A stretch of DNA of 64,000 nt. It comes from an uncultured Duncaniella sp. (GTDB lineage Bacteria > Bacteroidota > Bacteroidia > Bacteroidales > Muribaculaceae). Numbering within the stretch: the stretch's first letter is position 1; the number at the start of each line of letters is the position of its first letter. This document shows positions 61,050 through 64,000 of this stretch, piece by piece. The notes beneath the pieces are model-generated. The model had not been told where the DNA came from and searched no databases. It saw only the letters and a list, made by a program, of their open reading frames with translations. The position numbers and the translations under genes were made by a program. The stretch covers positions 186,001 to 250,000 of the forward strand of contig CAJUSW010000002.1 of the NCBI GenBank assembly GCA_910589485.1, given 5' to 3'.

Positions 61050-62792
61050 TTATGCCCCGACTATCGAGAGGAGCCTTTTTTTCAACAGGCTCTTCCGTTC
61101 GGTTATGAATGACCGGAAATTCGAGACATCCAGACTCACATTTTTGGGTATAAGCTGGTTGTCCAGATCAATTGACTTGTCGTTCACCCACTGGTTGAGC
61201 GGGCTGTCGAGCTTCGACTTGTTGAGGTCACCGTTGAGCAGTTGAAGATTCAAAACGGAATTGTAATTCAACGGGTCCTTATAGAAATTGTACTCATCAT
61301 CCGTCATGTTGCCCTGCTGAAGTTTGCAGAAATAACTATACGGGTGCAGGTGGTCCTTGTGGAATTCCTGATTGAAATTAAGGTGCGAATATATCAGAGC
61401 GAGGATTGTATAGCAGTTGGACTGATCCTTCTGGGTGGTCAACAGGCCGTCGACAAATTCCTCGGAGAACGACAGGTTCTTCGAGGCATCCTCCTTGAAC
61501 GCGTCTTTAATCTCATCAAGAGGGAAGATGCAGTCCCCTTTATGGCGTTCGAGCACCTTGCGAATCTTGGTGAGCACATTGTCCGGTTGACCGCCGAATA
61601 CCCCTTTCAGCAGGGACAGACATAGCCACTGTCGAATGAGGGGCTTTACATTGGTGAGTTTCGCTTGATTGTTGATGATGTCCTGAAGCCCGTTGTGGTA
61701 TATGAAATATACGATAGGGATGATCGCGTTTTTGGCCCGGAAATTTGAGTCATTGAATCCCCAGCTCTCGATCAATTTGAATGCCTCGATTATGGCGCTG
61801 CTCACCTTGTCCCAGTTCTGCTCAAATTTCACCACACTGGAGTTGTCGAAATTCTTAACCTGAAATTTGATGTTGTCATTGAAGAGCACCAGACAAGTCT
61901 TCAATACCAGGTCGGCGTTGATTATGAAGTTGGGTTTGCCTATGCTGTACACCTGATGATGAATAAGATCATCAAACGATTTCCTTGCATCCCTTGTGGT
62001 CCAGTTGGCGGTGGTATAGGACATAAGCAGGTTGGAGAAACTCAAGGGCTCACCGCCGCTGTTGGTCCTGATGAAGATTTCGAGCACCTGGTCGATGTCC
62101 TGCTTGTCCTCCAGGTAGTAGTTGATCAGTTCATCCTTAAAGATTCTGTCCCGCAGGGTATATATGGTATCGTAGGCAAAATCGTTATCCTGGAATAATG
62201 GCTCAGACCTCAGATATTGGCGGAATTCCTTGTCATCTCCCCATCGGAGAATCTCATTCACCCTATACCACTTCGTGTCCTTATCCTCATACTTGCTTTC
62301 ATCCTCGGTGAGAAGTCGGAAATCATATTTCATGGAGCTTTCCTCATCACGTACCGGTGAGGCCAGGTTGAGGTACAGCCTTCTTGTAGGTAGACAATCC
62401 TCGTTATCTTTCCACCATTTTCTCGGCATCTTGTAGGCATACGACCCTTTTAATCCAAGGTAGAGACTTGTCAATCTCTGTTGACCGTCGATTATGGCAT
62501 AGAAGTCATCATTTCCCTTGGTGTCTATGTCGACGTTGTCCTCCTTGAAAAACTGTCGGTACTCCGTAAGGAATTGGTAGAACTTGAATGAGTTCTTTAT
62601 TTCTGGCGTGTTGATTTCCCAAAACATAAAGGAATTGATCGGGTAACCACGCATGATACTGTCAAACAAAACCTCGATCTGTTCACCGCTCCATACAAAT
62701 TTACGCTGTATTGCAGGAATCAGGTATTTACGTGCTACTATCTTGTCGATTGCCTCTTTAATAGTTATAGGTTTTGCAAATCCACTTGCCAT
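61050..62792 (-). CDS. DUF262 protein with C-terminal HNH-like (DUF1524) domain
   Basis: The 580 residues begin with the DUF262/ParB-like domain: LIPAIQRKFVWSGEQIEVLF (24-43) and the DGQQR motif in IIDGQQRLTSLYLGL (102-106 for DGQQR). A long helical middle is followed by the HNH-like block HKDHLHPYSYF (478-488), LNLQLLNGDLNKSK (514-527). This domain pair is that of GmrSD-type IV restriction, where both parts attack modified DNA. Here they are fused in one chain, with no methylase or partner. Low GC and a solitary place next to recA suggest an acquired defence gene. Phage defence is inferred from family. Confidence 0.85.
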   Translation of the reverse strand: MASGFAKPITIKEAIDKIVARKYLIPAIQRKFVWSGEQIEVLFDSIMRGYPINSFMFWEINTPEIKNSFKFYQFLTEYRQFFKEDNVDIDTKGNDDFYAIIDGQQRLTSLYLGLKGSYAYKMPRKWWKDNEDCLPTRRLYLNLASPVRDEESSMKYDFRLLTEDESKYEDKDTKWYRVNEILRWGDDKEFRQYLRSEPLFQDNDFAYDTIYTLRDRIFKDELINYYLEDKQDIDQVLEIFIRTNSGGEPLSFSNLLMSYTTANWTTRDARKSFDDLIHHQVYSIGKPNFIINADLVLKTCLVLFNDNIKFQVKNFDNSSVVKFEQNWDKVSSAIIEAFKLIESWGFNDSNFRAKNAIIPIVYFIYHNGLQDIINNQAKLTNVKPLIRQWLCLSLLKGVFGGQPDNVLTKIRKVLERHKGDCIFPLDEIKDAFKEDASKNLSFSEEFVDGLLTTQKDQSNCYTILALIYSHLNFNQEFHKDHLHPYSYFCKLQQGNMTDDEYNFYKDPLNYNSVLNLQLLNGDLNKSKLDSPLNQWVNDKSIDLDNQLIPKNVSLDVSNFRSFITERKSLLKKRLLSIVGA

Positions 62793-62853
62793 AATGTCAG
62801 ATATTTATAAGGGATGTCAACTTGAGTGTGTAAAAGGAGAGGAGGGAAAATTG

Positions 62854-62907
62854 CCATTACGGCCATTCAGAGGTTGGTAAAAACCGGATTCTGAATGGTC
62901 GTAATGG
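62854..62907 (-). terminator. Hairpin after recA
   Basis: CCATTACGGCCATTCAGA (62854-62871) pairs with TCTGAATGGTCGTAATGG (62890-62907), 18 bases with one wobble. Minus-strand tail CAATTTTCCC; plus-strand tail TGATTTTTAG. It lies 16 bases from the recA stop. Confidence 0.8.
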
Positions 62908-62922
62908 TGATTTTTAGTTTTC

Positions 62923-64000
62923 TCAGATATCCTCCTCGATGGAGAAGTCATCGGGCATGTCGGGGAGTTCGGGCATGTCGGGGAGCTCGGGGAGTTCGGC
63001 GATATCGGCGGGAGCCACGTCGTCGTTCTTGGCTTCCTTGGCGGCCTTGCCCTTCTTGGTCTGGACGTCGCTCAGCTTGGGCACTTCGATCTTGAGGTCG
63101 CCACGGAGCACGGCCATGATCTTCTCCTCGAGTTCGGCTGCGAGTTCGGGGTTGTCCTGCACCATGCGCTTGGCGGCGTCGCGTCCTTGGGCTATCTTGG
63201 CGCCGTTGTAGCTGAACCATGATCCGCTCTTCTGGATTATGCCGTGCTCTACGCCCAGGTCGATGATCTCGCCGCTGCGCGAGATGCCCTCGCCAAACAT
63301 GATGTCAAACTCGGCTCTCTTGAATGGGGGCGCCACCTTGTTCTTCACCACTTTCACCTTGGTGAGCTTGCCGAGCACCTCGTCGCCGTCCTTGATGGAG
63401 GTGGAGGGGCGGATATCCACGCGCACCGAGGCATAGAACTTGAGGGCGTTACCGCCGGTGGTGGTCTCGGTGGGGCCGAACATCACGCCGATCTTCTCGC
63501 GGAGCTGATTGATGAAGATACAGCAGGTGTTGGTGCGCGATATGGTGGCTGTGAGCTTACGCATGGCCTGGGACATGAGTCGGGCCTGCACGCCCACATT
63601 CTTGTCGCCCATCTCGCCGTCGATCTCGCTCTTGGGGGTGAGCGCGGCCACGGAGTCGATCACAAGGATGTCGATGGCCGACGAGCGTATCAGCTGCTCG
63701 GCTATCTCCAGGGCCTGCTCGCCGTTGTCGGGCTGAGCCATGAGCAGATTGTTGACATCCACGCCTAACTTGGCGGCATAGAAGCGGTCAAAGGCATGCT
63801 CGGCGTCGATGATGGCGGCGATTCCGCCGGCCTTCTGCGCCTCGGCTATGGCATGGATGGCGAGAGTGGTCTTACCCGACGACTCCGGGCCATAGATCTC
63901 GATGATGCGTCCGCGGGGGTATCCGCCCACGCCGAGGGCGTAGTTGAGGCCGATCGACCCCGAGGGGATCACGTCGACATCCTCGATCTGCTCGTCGCCG
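62923..64000 (-). CDS. recA: Recombinase RecA, 5' end outside the window
   Basis: RecA pairs DNA strands and triggers the SOS response. From the right edge the frame reads GDEQIEDVDVIPSGSIGLNY, so the first 30-40 residues lie outside. Visible are Walker A GPESSGKTT, LLMAQPDNGEQALEI, LIVIDSVAALTPKSEIDGEM, the loop L2 region INQLREKIGVMFGPTETTTG and a long acidic C-terminal tail (LPELPDMPELPDMPDDFSIE). The GTG at 63972 is an internal Val codon, not the start. A hairpin follows the stop. Confidence 0.97.
   Translation of the reverse strand, partial: GDEQIEDVDVIPSGSIGLNYALGVGGYPRGRIIEIYGPESSGKTTLAIHAIAEAQKAGGIAAIIDAEHAFDRFYAAKLGVDVNNLLMAQPDNGEQALEIAEQLIRSSAIDILVIDSVAALTPKSEIDGEMGDKNVGVQARLMSQAMRKLTATISRTNTCCIFINQLREKIGVMFGPTETTTGGNALKFYASVRVDIRPSTSIKDGDEVLGKLTKVKVVKNKVAPPFKRAEFDIMFGEGISRSGEIIDLGVEHGIIQKSGSWFSYNGAKIAQGRDAAKRMVQDNPELAAELEEKIMAVLRGDLKIEVPKLSDVQTKKGKAAKEAKNDDVAPADIAELPELPDMPELPDMPDDFSIEEDI

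Noticed and set aside
63972..63974. GTG as a recA start
   Set aside because: The frame continues past the window edge with typical RecA residues, so this is an internal Val codon.
1..64000. tRNA, rRNA, CRISPR array, transposase
   Set aside because: No cloverleaf pattern, rRNA stretch, regular spaced repeats or transposase-like protein was noticed by eye. A covariance search was not possible.

Overview
This window looks like chromosomal DNA of a gut member of the Bacteroidales, most probably of the Muribaculaceae type. Evidence for the phylum: several genes carry the Bacteroidetes promoter pattern (TTG, about 20 bases, TAnnTTTG), strong Shine-Dalgarno sites are rare, and families largely confined to this phylum are present (PorZ of the type IX secretion system, DUF3256, a Bacteroidetes-type FtsL). 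Core genes read as roughly 60% GC in sampled lines, while several accessory genes are near 40-48%. The family-level assignment is an impression from gene content and was not tested.

Layout. Positions 1-2950 hold a small unknown gene and a long BspA-like leucine-rich-repeat protein. Positions 3056-4884 carry purN with two uncharacterised neighbours on the minus strand. Positions 5071-10185 hold a tightly packed four-gene plus-strand cassette behind a good promoter: a DUF1848 protein, a compact superfamily I helicase, an unknown protein with a SAP/Rho-N-like tail, and a methyltransferase-like protein with a Cys-rich tail. This is the best candidate here for an undescribed system. After a DJ-1/PfpI protein and a DUF2795 protein comes the division and cell wall cluster on the minus strand, transcribed from about 28.4 kb down to 11.7 kb: rsmH, ftsL, ftsI, murE, an outer-membrane-like gene, mraY, murD, ftsW, murG, murC, ftsQ, ftsA, ftsZ. 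No mraZ lies at its head.

Positions 28.7-46 kb are mostly housekeeping: aspartate 4-decarboxylase, rdgB, porZ, two FKBP-type isomerases, recF with a DUF721/DciA-like gene, a thioesterase, an rRNA m5C methyltransferase, an AI-2E family exporter, trmD and panB. Low-GC additions among them are a fucosyltransferase-like gene, a lone MNT nucleotidyltransferase and a small-protein/GNAT pair resembling TacAT toxin-antitoxin modules. From 46 to 58 kb come a TPR membrane protein, a truncated HigA-like antitoxin embedded in repeats, a metallo-beta-lactamase-fold hydrolase, a DEAD-box helicase, an Lrp/AsnC regulator, an acyl-CoA synthetase, asd, a DedA protein, rpe and queA. The last part has a wrecked GH115 glucuronidase beside an intact GH43-like enzyme, a DUF262/HNH restriction-like protein, and recA, which runs off the right edge.

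Three non-coding repeat systems stand out. Two long imperfect palindromes (31468-31630 and 43686-43872) share their core sequence. Tandem ATAACC units, usually with a short palindrome against a start or stop codon, recur between at least six gene pairs. An approximately 95-base direct repeat overlaps the broken antitoxin gene. No tRNA, rRNA, CRISPR array or insertion sequence transposase was recognised.
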